Assembly: GCA_002270565.1 (NCBI GenBank)
Contig: NQMI01000118.1
Coordinates: forward strand, 62,001-126,000
DNA length: 64,000 nucleotides
Direction of reading: 5' to 3'
From: Stenocarpella maydis
Lineage: Eukaryota > Ascomycota > Sordariomycetes > Diaporthales > Diaporthaceae
Below, one piece after another: positions 1 to 11,242 of this stretch (positions are counted from its first letter, which is position 1; every line of letters starts with the position of its first letter). The notes under the pieces are model-generated. The model did no database searches, was not told the DNA's origin, and worked only from the letters and a program-made list of their open reading frames with translations. The translations under genes were made by a program, and so were the position numbers.

Positions 1-480
1 ATGCTTTATTCCGTTAAGACTTGCAAAGTGTTGGGGTTGGGGTATGTGTGTGGGTGCGCTTCGTGGCAGAAAGCAGTTCTCATGCATGTGCTCACAAGGA
101 GCTTGGTCGCCGGTTGATGCTGGAAGATCAGCTGAGCTTGATCAAGCGAATGGTGATTGCGGTCTACTCGAAGTAGCGCGCAAGCTGGAGATCAGTCACC
201 TATCGTACATCGGAAAATTTTCAAGGATCAATGCATACAGCACCCTGCCCCCCTTTGAAATATTGTAGTCCAGCGTAAGCATGCCAATATCTTGGCATTT
301 CTTGGATGCATCAGGCTTCACGCGTTTTGATTCCTGCCTTGCGGAGCACGGCGTCCTTCAGACGGCTCCGTATTCAGAAACAGGGATTTCCGAGCGCCAC
401 TAACGTGGCTCGAAAATGGGCTTCCGTGCGACGATACACGCCCTATAAGTCCTAGTATATGAAATATTTCTTTTTACTAA
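1..480. other. Window start, no gene assigned
   Basis: Base composition is ordinary, unlike the AT-rich block that follows. An open frame at 44-268 (74 codons) has no recognisable motif and no support as a gene. The edge at about 470-480 into AT-rich DNA is sharp, as expected where a RIP-affected repeat begins. Confidence 0.5.
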
Positions 481-1152
481 ACTTCTGAATAAAATATATA
501 TTTAATTATTACAATACCATTCAATATTCTTTTATAACACTATAGTATTGAATGTATTATACTATATTATATTATAATATATCAAAAATATAAAAATAAT
601 TATTAATAAATGAGACTAATTTAATAATATATATCTACTTTTTTTAATAATTCTTATCTTAGAGTTAAAATAATTTCAAATATCTAATAAAGCTTTTAAA
701 TATAATTCAATTTAATATAGTTGACTAATAAGTAGACTGTATTAGTAAGTAGATTAATTTTTCAACTTCTATCTTCGTTGATTTAAAAATACATATTAAA
801 AATATTTAATATATATAGAAAGAAATATATAATTTCAAAACTCATTTAAGTTTTAATTTTATCTTATAATAATATTATTATAGTTACTAATTTACTATAT
901 AAAGAATTAAAGTCAAACATATAAATTTAATATATAACTAAATAAAAAGAAGAAAAAAGAAAAAGAAATTATTTTCTAATTTCTATACTTTACTTGATAA
1001 TTAATAATATTATTTATAAATTTAATATTATATCAATATCTTTATAAAGAATAATGTCTATATCAAAAATATATATTATATAGAGTCTTAAATAATATAT
1101 GTATATTTAAATTTATTAAGAAAACAACATATAGCCTTTAATATTTCCTAAT
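481..1152. repeat. AT-rich RIP-like island
   Basis: This stretch is almost entirely A and T with many TA steps, and no frame longer than a few dozen codons is open. Such blocks in ascomycetes are usually repeats destroyed by repeated C-to-T mutation. No terminal repeats or coding remnant can be made out, so the original element is unknown. Confidence 0.75.
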
Positions 1153-3060
1153 TGTGATGATTATAGTGAAAACGGGCCAAGAGGGAGAGCAAGGGGACAA
1201 AACCTCTATACACATAAAAAGGCACACGTTCTGCTAGAGCCCTGATTAAGCAACCACCCCAAGAGGAGCGTGGAAGGCAAGAAGAGGAGCTCCTAACGTA
1301 ATAGGAGAGTTATAAGGGGAATAGAGGGTGCTAAAAAAGAGAGGCAGAAAAAGAGGGTATAAGAAATAATTTCATAGTATATATATATATATTAGATAGA
1401 TATAAATTCATAGGGTATAAAAAGATTGATTCTTTAGGATTAGAAATTTCCTAAAAGTAATATAGGAGGGCCCCTTTTTATAGTCTTAGGGGGGAGGGAT
1501 GCTAAGGCTGGTTCTCCTCTGGATTCTGAAATATACCGGTCCCCCTAGACCCTAGAATATACCCCTCTCCAAACCATTATAAAGAATGAGTAATAGTCTG
1601 CCTAAAATAACTAAAATTACTCTCTTCCTTTAATTAGATAAGCTACTTGAATTTAGCTCTATTAGACCCTTTATAGCTCCTGATTTCTAGCCTGCTTATC
1701 CCTACTCTCGTTTTATTATAGCATGCTTAGTCTATAATCCTTCTCTTTTTATTTAACTGCCTTCTTATAAGCTTAGGATTGATGGCTATTATAAATTGCT
1801 AGCATGGGAACCTAGCAATTTGCTTCCTTAGTCCCTACCTACTTGCTTGTATTTTAGTTGTGCTCCTGAATTAATATGATTCTTATTGCAGCGGGTAATG
1901 GGTAATATAGTAGTAGTATAGCTAGAATAGAGGATAGAGATAATAATAATGACCTTGAGATTCTTGATTACTTAGGGATTATCCCATCTATATTTATATT
2001 TCCTCCTAGAGATATATTCCTAATGCTTGCCTCTAATATTTACTATAAGAGAAGTTTAATAGGGTTACCCTATAACATTCTAGCTTTACTCTAATTAAGC
2101 ATTTATAGGGCAGTTCTTACTTTACTTAGTATCTTAAGACTATCTTCTTTATATATTTATGCTCTATCTGCCTAAGGTAGAGGCTTAGGTGTCTTAAATA
2201 AGTCCTTATAAAGTTTAAGCCTAGATATTATAATTAGATCCTTTATAGCCGCACTAGGTGTCTTGGATATTAGGATAGGTAGCTGGTTCTTTGGGTTATT
2301 AGGGGGTATGGGAGTTTTGCTTAACCTGGAAGTCTGGATATTAGTAGGCCTTAAAAGATCAGCCTTATTAAATCTTACTATAAGGAAGCTTAGTAAATTT
2401 TATCCCAGCTCTAATCCTATACTAGGTATAATATAATACTTAGTCTCCCCCTTATTTATCCTTAAGATATTAGCTTGAGAGTATATAATATTCTTTCTTA
2501 TTATGAGCCTCTTATATTTATTATAGCTAATAATTAGAGTATTTTAGATGCTCTTAATTGGATGCCTGGATTTATTGATTTCTTATTAGATAGTAAAACT
2601 CTAGATAAGAGCTAAGGCTTTCTTAATAGGTAAGCTAGGAGGGGTAGATTTAAGCAGTCTGGTCTTAATTTAGTCTTTAAATTTCTAGCTGTTCTTTTTA
2701 TAATTCTCTTGGAAGAAAAAAGCAATATAGGTAGCTATAAGAAATCTATAAGTAGTTGATCCTAGCTAAGGCATAACCTTTACCTAGATCGCTATATATG
2801 CCTCTTTTGAAAATCCTTTAGGTAGCCTAAGGGTAAGGAAGTATGCAATATAGTTCCTTATATAGGGGTATATCCTATTATAAGTTCTCTAATTAGGATA
2901 AGTGTTGATTATACTGAGCTATTTGGTATCCCTATTGAAGATGCTTAATACCTAATGCCCTAGGGTATGTATAACTTGGATAATGAACTCTAGCTATTCT
3001 TTAATAAGTGGTACCTTTAGGACCTGGGGAGTTCTCTATTAATATTATAGGTTATGGGTA

Positions 3061-3061
3061 N
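3061..3061. other. Ambiguous base N (possible assembly join)
   Basis: This is the only non-ACGT base I noticed in the window. Sequence to the left is AT-rich repeat interior; to the right a GC-richer block with a 25-bp tandem repeat begins at once. It may mark a scaffold join or collapsed repeat. Confidence 0.8.
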
Positions 3062-3091
3062 GGCGTACTTAGCGAAAATCGCCTGACTCGC

Positions 3092-3166
3092 AAGTCTAGG
3101 GTAACTCCTTGCTAGGAAGTCTAGGGTAACTCCTTACAACGAAGTCTAGGGTAACTCCTTGCACGG
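3092..3166. repeat. 25-bp tandem repeat, three units
   Basis: Three consecutive 25-bp units at 3092-3116, 3117-3141 and 3142-3166 share the core AAGTCTAGGGTAACTCCTT and differ only in their last six bases. The block shows none of the transition decay of the surrounding element and starts 31 bp after an N. Confidence 0.9.
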
Positions 3167-3985
3167 AGTACCAACGCCCTGCTGAGCGGTTCCGTTTAAC
3201 AGAATTAGATACTCTAGGAGGGGGTCTAAGATATAGCTAAGGTAATAGAGTTAGCTTGGTATAGAGATTAGACTAGCCTTACATATACCTGCTCCTATTG
3301 CTACTGGGTTAACTGTGGGTAACCCGGGAGGGTAAATCTGGCCTTTATATGATAGTAAAGTCTTCTGTTAAGAGCGAGAGGGCGCTATAGCTCTGATTAG
3401 AATTAAATAATATTAAAAGTATAGAGATTTACTCCCCTAAAGTAGCTAACAACCTTATAAATAAAATAGGGAATCCAGGCTTAAAAGCTGAGGAACTTTA
3501 TAGTAGCTAAAGAAACCTTATTAGCTAAAGAAACCCATATTTGATTTATAGGACAGATACCAGTAAAAACGGGCTAAGGGGGAGAGCAAGAGGGCAAAAT
3601 CTATACACATATAAAAAGACATATATTTTGCTAGAGCCCTGATCAAGTAATTACCCTAAGAGGAGCGTGAAAGATAAGAAGAGGAGCCCCTAATATAATA
3701 GGAGAGTTATAAGGAGAATAGAGGGTGCTAAAAAGTAGAGGCAGAAAAGGAGGGTATAAGAAATAATTTTATAGTATATATATATATATTAGATAGATAT
3801 AAATTTATAGGGTATAATAAGATTTATTCTCTAGGACTAGAAATTTCCTAAAAGTAATGCAGGAAGGCCCCTTCTTATAGCCTTGGAGGGGGGGGGATGC
3901 TAAGGCTGGTTTTCCTCCGGATTCCGAAACATGCCGGTTCCCCTAGACCCCGGAACACCATCAGCTACTAACTACTATAAAAGAG

Positions 3986-4740
3986 AACCCCAAGCAGCTG
4001 TATTAGAAACCCAGGAACATTTCCCCGCCTAAATCAACAGTAAAACACCAGACAACCAGGGTTAGAATCAGGAACCTACTAACCAGGGTAGACTAACAGG
4101 ACCAATAGGCAATCCAGCCAACTATAAGGCTAGACTATATAAGTAAGCAAGCAGTCCATATAGTCCACCACTAGAGATAATAAAGAGTTAGAACATATAA
4201 GAATATAGTTATCACTATAGTAGATAGCTTTTATAAAATAAAACTCTTTAGTAATCAATCTAAGTATTCAGTCTTACTAACTAGATAGCCTTACAGCTTC
4301 TAATCATACCCTCTTCATAAACAGTATCTTCATATACTGCGGACTTAGTTAAGTATTACCTCCGCGCCGCTCTACTAACATAAACCCTATAGGTTACCTA
4401 CTGAACCCCATAAAAGGTTTGGTGTGATCATTATACAAGCCCTTTACAAAGAGACAGATTTAAGCTTTTTTATATTTAAGTTAAGAACATTCTTATTAAA
4501 TAAGTGAAATAAGATTTAGTATTTTAAGAAAAAAGTTTTTTTGAAAATCTTAAAAGCTTTAAGAAGGTATTAATAGTTCTTAATATTAATGGAATAAATA
4601 GTTTAGCTGGCTTTATAAATGTTAGAAAAGCCTAGGTAAGAATATAGCTAGTTTTCTATTAAGATATTATAAATATTAAGTACTTTAATAGTTTCTCTTG
4701 GAAATACAACTGCAGATAGATATTTGAGGAGGTTATATGA
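3986..4740. other. Repeat-derived DNA after the second LTR-like copy
   Basis: The sequence from 3986 to about 4440 still looks like retroelement DNA. A 13-base string at 4423-4435 (TGTGATCATTATA) differs by one base from 1153-1165. From about 4445 to 4740 it becomes AT-rich. No gene is visible. Confidence 0.5.
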
Positions 4741-5175
4741 GTAAAGGATGCTGGGATCTGGGATGAATTCGCGTACTCAGAGGTCGTCTTTAGAGGCGCG
4801 GAAGCTTAGTCCCGCCGACGCCAGGTTAACCCCGTCTTTGAGGAGGACTTCCCACCTCATTATAAACATAAGTCAAAGACATATCAGCCCATATTTTAGC
4901 CGGTAGACAACAAGAAAGATGCAGAGAACGAAGATCTGAATAGTATTATGGAGCACCTCTTCGTTGGTTGAATTCCTAGCCGACGCCACAACGTGAAGCA
5001 TAGGAGGACACCGGTAGCTTTAAATACTCCGGAGGACCTTTGCATAAAATGCGGACAGAGCAGAAGCTCATCCGTATGCTTGAATTCTAAGAGGTCCGGT
5101 TGGAAACATATAGACTTTCTGTGTTTTCTTTCTTCTCGGGTTACAAGTGGCGGGGGTGGGGATTCGGGGCACTAA
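4741..5175 (+). pseudogene. Unidentified protein-coding relic with three in-frame stops
   Basis: One reading frame gives a coherent hydrophilic protein-like sequence over about 145 codons, interrupted by TAG at 4807, TAG at 4897 and TGA at 4969. All three could come from CAG or CGA by C-to-T change, the usual RIP signature. Visible pieces include a charged stretch with EEDFPPHYKHKSKTYQP and a segment ending LCIKCGQS. The family is not recognised. GC content is gene-like, unlike the AT-rich repeat just upstream. A second coherent piece in another frame (5300-5565) may be a later exon of the same gene. That this was a real gene is inferred from the protein-like quality of the frame between stops. 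Confidence 0.5.
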
Positions 5176-5299
5176 AGGCTATTGCAGATTGAGTATGTAT
5201 GTTTTCAGGACCTCACCATCACTATAGCAGATATAAACTTTCTCAGAGAAGTATAATACTAGTAAAAACCATTTTTAGATTAAGAAATTTCATGAATTG

Positions 5300-5565
5300 T
5301 ATGGAGCACGTCGAGCCGTTCCGAACACCATGAGCGACCTGGTGGCACATGAGCCAATCTTCGACGTCTATAAGTGCAAGTATCACCACGAGGAAATATC
5401 CAGGCATATCCACTTTGCTCAGGAAGAGATCGTCCCGGACCTGTACAGGTACCACGACGTGGTCCATTGAGCTCAAGAGGCTTGGTTGAGACGCCGCGAC
5501 CAATCCATTAATGGAGACCAAGGGCATGGAGAATCGCGCGGGAGAAGGGAAGGAATACACTGAGA
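5300..5565 (+). pseudogene. Second relic exon, unidentified
   Basis: The plus-strand frame through the ATG at 5330 reads as natural protein (pieces MSDLVAHEPIFDVYKCKYHH and EEIVPDLYRYHDVVH), then meets a TGA at 5468-5470 that would be CGA (Arg) before one C-to-T change, then continues about 30 codons in the same frame. A 119-codon open frame exists on the opposite strand at 5243-5602, but its composition looks like an antisense shadow. Family not recognised. It probably belongs with 4741-5175, the two separated by a former intron or an indel. Confidence 0.45.
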
Positions 5566-5603
5566 GGAACACGATGGAGGTGTACGGTGTTATATCATAC
5601 AAT

Positions 5604-6107
5604 ACTATTTTATCCAGCGGTGTCCTTTCAGAGATTATTATGCCAATTCATAAATAACATTCTAAAGAGTTAAGAAATTGGGTGCCCTCCACCAAAATTT
5701 ATAACCTATAGCCCTCCGGGAGCTTTAGGGAAAGGGCACCAGTTTTGCCAAATTTCTTGTTTTTTTAGATAGGGGCGTATTTTGATTGCCAGGTAGATGG
5801 TTCTATAACGTATACCCAGGATAAGCGCGGACTGAGTAACTCAAAGCACCTGCGTCGAATACCCAAGAGCAAGGAGGAGTCGTCCCACCAGCCCCACTTA
5901 GCAACGGGCTTTAGAGACCCTTATCAACCCTTATCGAAACGCTTACTTTATCCAACAATTCTGGCAGCGGCCCGATAAGAGTGTTATCGATAAAGATATT
6001 TATTTCTTATCGTTATCCGTCCCCAGGTGATCCCAAGAGGTCGCAAACCTCTCTCTTTGGCTTCATGTTTGCCCAGAACATGTCCTCCCCCTGTCGCGTT
6101 TTACAGT
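5604..6107. promoter_or_regulatory. Upstream region of the helicase gene
   Basis: No coding sequence is visible. Several GATAA/TTATC strings cluster at about 5925-6015 just before the helicase; they could be GATA-factor sites or chance in an AT-leaning promoter. Confidence 0.3.
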
Positions 6108-9100
6108 ATGAGGTGGCGCTCGGTAAGTATACTGAGGAAGCGCTCCAGTAACGTCCACCTGTCATTGTCTCACGATTCCAATCAACTGCAGGCTCACCTG
6201 GCAATGCTATCGTTGCAACGCCTGCATTTACGCCCGAGGTCACTGCGCTTCTTCCCTATCCAAAACGTATACGGCCCCACGAAACGACCCAATGCGAGCC
6301 ACTCGTTCTCGACCTCGTCAACCCGGGCCAAGGCGCGCAACAGGGCCTCCAGAGGCGCCGCCAGCGCACGCAAGGCGAGGTATCAAGATGATGGCAAACA
6401 CGCTTCTGGCAACTCCGGCGGGGGTGAACTGGAATTCGGTCTGCAGAGTCTGCAGAGGACTTTCAGGCTACCCATTCGAAATGGCCTGCCCTACGTCCCT
6501 GGGAAAGAGACAAACTCACCCTGGGTGCACGTCTCCTTGGCCGTTGAATGTCTGGGCGGGACTTACTCGATGACAGAACAGCCAATGCTTTCAAGCTCGG
6601 GCAGCCAATTCTTCCGTGCTCGCCACACTGTCCAAATTCCAAACGAGCCGAGTGTGCTTGCCGCTGGTGACGGCAGCGACCCAAGACAAGCCAGGCATGC
6701 TGCATCCCTGCATATACTGGCTAAGATGTCGAATTTGGGGTTGCTCAAGACACCGAGGGGATCTTCTTTTAGTCCCAAGAAAAAACCTATAGACTCGGAA
6801 GCGGAGGATGGAATGCTGGATATCTACAACTATGCAGCTCGTCACCACTGTATCCCCAGCATCTCTATCTGTGAAACCGCCGGCGTTTTTCGCGTCACCA
6901 TCCAGATGCCGGAACATGGCATCAGCGTCGAAACTTCGACTCGTGGCTCCCCAAAACTTGCCGTGGTGCAAGCGGCTCGTCAGTTCAGGAAGGATGCTGA
7001 GATGTACCATCTAAGACAAGGGACAGGGGCTGTGACGGTAAGGGACCGATATGCGCTCAACACCAGCAATGCCGCCAGCTTTTTCGTCTATTGCCATGAT
7101 ATGGGCGAGTCGTTCGGGGCCCTCGACGTGGCAGTACGACAATATGGGCCCACCCACAGGGATTCAATGTGGGTGGGAATTCCGTTTCTTGAAAACTCCA
7201 GCTTCGACCTCCCCTCGGTCATGGTCAAAACAACGAGTAGGGATTCGACGGTGGTAATTGCGAGGCTCGTTGCCGCACTGTCTATCATCGAAAAGAAGCC
7301 ACATCTGCTCGACGGGTTCACGCAGGCTCTGCGGGCGGGGGAGGGGAGGTACCTTCCAAAGGTCAAGCCCGAGGAAGTAGTCCTAGGCCCCAAAGTCATA
7401 CAAGAATTGGAGGCAGTGCATGATCTGAACTGGCCATACCGGGATTTGCAAGCGGGCAGTACACCTTCCGAGACAGGCACCGAATTCTCGAGAGAAATGC
7501 GCCCCCGGCCTGTCCTCAGCCCAGCACAACTGACGAAAAAATCATCTGAACTACGAAAGAAAATGGACGAGTACAACGCTCGCGACGACCTGGCAAATCT
7601 CCGCCAGTCACGTTCTGAGCTGCCGATGACAAAGTTTGCTTCTGACGTGATCAGGACTGTAAACGGCAATGTCTACAGTGTAATCATCGGGGCAACCGGA
7701 AGCGGGAAGACAACACAAGTCCCTCAGATCCTCCTTGATCAGGCTATCGAGAACGGTACCGGCGCCTCTTGTAATATCATTTGCACCCAGCCTCGTCGCA
7801 TTGCAACAACCTCCGTGGCTCGGAGGGTGGCGAGCGAGCGCGCCGAGAAGCTCCAAGGTACTGTTGGCTACCATGTGCGGTTTGATGCGAAGCTGCCAAA
7901 GCCCGGTGGAAGCATACTATACTGCACTGCCGGGATCCTGCTCCAGCAGCTCCAGCACGCCCCAGACGACGTCTATGACCATATTTCGCACCTAGTAATT
8001 GATGAAGTCCACGAGAGAGACCTCATCAATGACTTCCTTTTGATCACGCTCAAGTACACGATGGCAGCACGTGCCGCACAGGGCAAGAAGGTGCCTCACG
8101 TTGTCCTGATGAGTGCCACAATTGATGCGGAACAGTTCGCGGCATACTTCGGAGGTAGCCTGCCATCCGGGAGCTCGGCTGGCTGTCCCACCTTGACCGT
8201 GCCGGGCCGGACTTTCCCTGTCAAAGAGTATTACTTGGACGATATTCTTGGGGTGCTCAACGACGGCCACGAACAAAAGCAACTAAGCCTCTTGCGTACT
8301 GATAAGCAGACGGTCGCGTATCTGAAAGCAGAGAATGGCAGCATAGGCCATGCTGGTGCTGCTGGAAATCCGGACACCTCTCCTGAGTTCGTGGTTGACT
8401 GGGAGGGTCAAGCCACCACCGCTGGAGGAGACAGCACATTCCACGCAAATAAGGATGATAGCCTGGTACCATTAGGCTTGGTAGCCACAGCGGTTGCTCA
8501 TATCACCAAAACGTCCGAGACTGGCGCCATTCTTGTGTTCCTTCCTGGCCTGGCCGAGATCGAGGAACTGGAAAACCTCCTGCGCGCCAAATCGCCCCTC
8601 GGGGTCAAGTTTAATGACACGCGACGTTTCCAGATCATTATGCTGCACTCATCCATACAGGACAGTCAAAAGACTGTATTCGACCCAGTACCAGCAGGCT
8701 GCAGGAAGATTATTCTCAGCACAAACATTGCCGAGACGTCCGTGACGATTCCGGATGTGCGCTTCGTCGTAGACACCGGTAAGAGCCGCGAGAAGCGGTA
8801 CGACCAGACGCGGCGCATCAGCCATCTACAATGCACGTGGATAAGCAAGTCCAATGTGAAGCAGCGGGCCGGAAGAGCCGGGCGAGTCCAAGACGGAGTT
8901 TATTATGCGCTTTTCACCAGGTCCAGGCATGAGTCCATGAGGTCCGTCGGCCTGCCGGAACTTTTGCGCTCAGACTTACAGGAGACGTGTCTGGCCGTCA
9001 AGGTACAAGCTTTCAAAATGCCAGTAGCCGACTTCCTCGCTGGAGCAATGGAGCCGCCCCCGGCCTCTGCTGTCGAAATTGCCATGCGGAAGCTCACAGC

Positions 9101-10289
9101 CTCGGGCGCTCTGACGGAAGATGAAGAGCTGACACCGTTAGGCCGTGTCCTTGCATCTTTGCCCGTTCACCCGACACTGGGGAAGATGATTATACTGGGG
9201 ATAATCTTCCGATGTCTGGATCCCATGATCATTCTTGGCGCGGCAGCGCACCAACGTCCTTTGTTCGCGTATCCTCCTCAGCTGCAGTCTACAGTCGACA
9301 ACATAAAAAGGGGGTTTGCACGGTCATCTCACAGTGACCATATAATGCTTCTAAATGCCTTTCGTCAAGTTCGTCAAGCTTCTGATCACGGCCCACGGAT
9401 GGCACATGCTATGTTTCGCCACAACTACATCAGCCCTGCGGCGTTTGACAGCATCAATCTAACGGCGCAAGAGATTGTGAAGACGCTGACAGAGTCTGGG
9501 CTTATCCGAAAGCAGCACTTTGAGACATCGACTCAGTACGGAGGCCAGAATTTGAACCAGCACTCAGGATCCGAGGCGCTCATCAAGGCCCTACTAGTGG
9601 CTGGTCTGTACCCAAACATCGCCGTCCAAACTGAAAAGGGGCTCTTCCAAACCTCTGCCGAGAAGGACACAAAAATACACCCATCATCAGTCAATTACGG
9701 AAAAACGACAACCAGCAAACTCTTTACCTACAATACCTTGTCTCTCTCTACAACGACTAAGTCTATGTTCCTCCGCGATACCTCATCGGTTACACCCCTG
9801 ATGGTACTCCTGTTCGGCGGCCCGCTCGTCCAGCGCGGGGAGACCCTGGAGATGGACCGGTGGCTGCCGATGACGCTCAAGGTGGCCCCGCGCGGGCCTG
9901 ATGAGGTGCCCACCACCGGCCTCGGCGAGGGAGAGGGCCTCGTCTCGGATAGGATCATCTCCCTGCGGGGCCTTGTCGACAGCATGCTTGCCGAGGCCTT
10001 CGGGGACCTCGCCAGGCGGGTGCCGCTGGCCGAGGACCGCACATGCGCGGAGCTCGTGTCCAGGCTGGCCACAATCCTGAACCACGAGGTGGCCGAGCTA
10101 GGGCCTCGGGGTGGTGGTAGGAAGGCTGCGAATGCGAGTTCCAAGAAGAAACAGCCTGCTGGTGGTGAAAAGCGGGCGTTGGGGGCTTACAGGCCCGGGG
10201 CGGCGCTGCGACCTGGCAGGCATCGGGAACCGTCCAGGACCTCGCACCCATCTAAGCTCATGCGTCATCCGCCAATGCTGTCGGAATAA
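6108..10289 (+). CDS. DExH-box RNA helicase, probably mitochondrial (DHX30/DHX36-like architecture)
   Basis: This is an ATP-dependent RNA helicase of superfamily 2, DEAH/RHA group. Numbering from the ATG at 6204 (1361 aa): a basic, Ser/Arg-rich N-terminus with a fungal presequence-like FSTSSTR; two segments resembling degenerate double-stranded-RNA-binding domains (about 103-179 and 211-266); motif I GATGSGKT (496); motif II DEVH (600); motif III SAT (637); motif VI QRAGRAGR (887); an HA2/winged-helix region (about 963-1042); and an OB-fold tail with ALLVAGLYPNIA (about 1128-1203). All helicase motifs are intact. Start: the frame is open upstream but has no ATG before 6108. From 6108 a 69-nt stop-free segment (6123-6191, GTAAGT...CTGCAG) looks like an in-frame intron leading to the ATG at 6204, so either ATG gives an N-terminal presequence. 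Mitochondrial location is inferred from that presequence. A role in mitochondrial RNA processing or ribosome assembly is plausible but unproven. Confidence 0.9.
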   Translation: MRWRSVSILRKRSSNVHLSLSHDSNQLQAHLAMLSLQRLHLRPRSLRFFPIQNVYGPTKRPNASHSFSTSSTRAKARNRASRGAASARKARYQDDGKHASGNSGGGELEFGLQSLQRTFRLPIRNGLPYVPGKETNSPWVHVSLAVECLGGTYSMTEQPMLSSSGSQFFRARHTVQIPNEPSVLAAGDGSDPRQARHAASLHILAKMSNLGLLKTPRGSSFSPKKKPIDSEAEDGMLDIYNYAARHHCIPSISICETAGVFRVTIQMPEHGISVETSTRGSPKLAVVQAARQFRKDAEMYHLRQGTGAVTVRDRYALNTSNAASFFVYCHDMGESFGALDVAVRQYGPTHRDSMWVGIPFLENSSFDLPSVMVKTTSRDSTVVIARLVAALSIIEKKPHLLDGFTQALRAGEGRYLPKVKPEEVVLGPKVIQELEAVHDLNWPYRDLQAGSTPSETGTEFSREMRPRPVLSPAQLTKKSSELRKKMDEYNARDDLANLRQSRSELPMTKFASDVIRTVNGNVYSVIIGATGSGKTTQVPQILLDQAIENGTGASCNIICTQPRRIATTSVARRVASERAEKLQGTVGYHVRFDAKLPKPGGSILYCTAGILLQQLQHAPDDVYDHISHLVIDEVHERDLINDFLLITLKYTMAARAAQGKKVPHVVLMSATIDAEQFAAYFGGSLPSGSSAGCPTLTVPGRTFPVKEYYLDDILGVLNDGHEQKQLSLLRTDKQTVAYLKAENGSIGHAGAAGNPDTSPEFVVDWEGQATTAGGDSTFHANKDDSLVPLGLVATAVAHITKTSETGAILVFLPGLAEIEELENLLRAKSPLGVKFNDTRRFQIIMLHSSIQDSQKTVFDPVPAGCRKIILSTNIAETSVTIPDVRFVVDTGKSREKRYDQTRRISHLQCTWISKSNVKQRAGRAGRVQDGVYYALFTRSRHESMRSVGLPELLRSDLQETCLAVKVQAFKMPVADFLAGAMEPPPASAVEIAMRKLTASGALTEDEELTPLGRVLASLPVHPTLGKMIILGIIFRCLDPMIILGAAAHQRPLFAYPPQLQSTVDNIKRGFARSSHSDHIMLLNAFRQVRQASDHGPRMAHAMFRHNYISPAAFDSINLTAQEIVKTLTESGLIRKQHFETSTQYGGQNLNQHSGSEALIKALLVAGLYPNIAVQTEKGLFQTSAEKDTKIHPSSVNYGKTTTSKLFTYNTLSLSTTTKSMFLRDTSSVTPLMVLLFGGPLVQRGETLEMDRWLPMTLKVAPRGPDEVPTTGLGEGEGLVSDRIISLRGLVDSMLAEAFGDLARRVPLAEDRTCAELVSRLATILNHEVAELGPRGGGRKAANASSKKKQPAGGEKRALGAYRPGAALRPGRHREPSRTSHPSKLMRHPPMLSE

Positions 10290-11242
10290 CAAGGGGGCAG
10301 ACTGGCCATCTGCCGCATGCCCAAATTGGCCCCGGAAAGTGGCCAAGGCAGCACACAGTCCTGAGCACGTACGAAGACTCGTTTAATTCAGAATCTTCAC
10401 CCACTGGTTTATTGGTCATGGCTTGTGAGCATTTCCAACAGTATTAGAGGTGTGCAGATGTCATAGCACAAAGAATGGCTGCAATATTGTATTCATAGAC
10501 TCTTTTGGAAAATTTATAGACTTCCCCCCTCTACGCCTTTCTATTTCACTCAAGGGGCGCTAGGTGGCACTTCACCCTGTAGCCTCGGCCCCACCGGCCT
10601 CGGGAAACGCGTCATTCTTGTTCTCACGCCGTAGGGTCTTAGCTTCCAAGGTTAGGAGCAAGGTTCACAATGGAACAAACCATACACTTAGTCCTCTTCA
10701 CAATTAGCAGCCCGGATCTCTGTAGATTCACCATACTTATGCAAGCCCCTAATCAAGTAACCCCATGACCCAACTAGGACGGTTTGTATCCCACAAGCTC
10801 AAGTGGACGGAGCCTTGAACCCACACAAGTCCTTCCTAATGAGACAAGGGAATCAGGCTAGGCTCAGCAACATATTGAATTCACCCTTAGCTACTTGGCC
10901 AACTCCAGATATCGCCCAATATGATCGGGCGGAGGGTGGAAGACCACTTGACTTTGTGTGGCGATGAGGCCGGCTGTCGACCGATGTTTGAAGTTGGTTT
11001 CTTCCAGGTCAAGGGTGTGCGAAAGACTCTGGGCTCCCAGTAAACAAGTCAATGGAACAAATTCTTTACTATGTAGACAGCATGCCGTGAAACAGAAACT
11101 TGCAGGGGTAGAGGGAAGAAAACTGTCACAAGACCAGAGGCTTTAACACGAGCGGGCTGAGAACTGTACTGGGAAATGGGGGCAATTCCCTAGATATCCC
11201 GAACCGACACAACGTCCATATCTCCTCGCGCGGACGCTACTT
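10290..11242. other. Intergenic, nothing supported
   Basis: This lies between the 3' ends of two convergent genes. A 62-codon open frame at 10958-11146 has no protein-like character. No repeats or RNA genes seen. Confidence 0.5.

Larger units (their letters stand above)
1153..3985. mobile_element. Degenerate LTR-type retroelement (two direct LTR-like copies)
   Basis: Two direct copies of about 400-430 bp lie at about 1153-1585 and 3550-3985. They share long stretches and differ mainly by C/T and G/A transitions plus small indels. The left copy opens TGTGATGATTATAG, which looks like a RIP-mutated form of the TGTGACGATCACAG opening at 56721. Each copy holds a (TA)n run, a purine-rich segment and a TATAAAG-like box near its end. 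The roughly 2 kb between them is stop-filled and I could not recognise gag, protease or reverse transcriptase in it. After 1585 and 3985 the copies diverge, so the true LTR ends are uncertain. The LTR class is inferred from the direct-repeat architecture. Confidence 0.6.

Noticed and set aside
5243..5602. 119-codon minus-strand frame
   Set aside because: The opposite strand gives a better protein-like reading, though broken by a stop; the open frame looks accidental.
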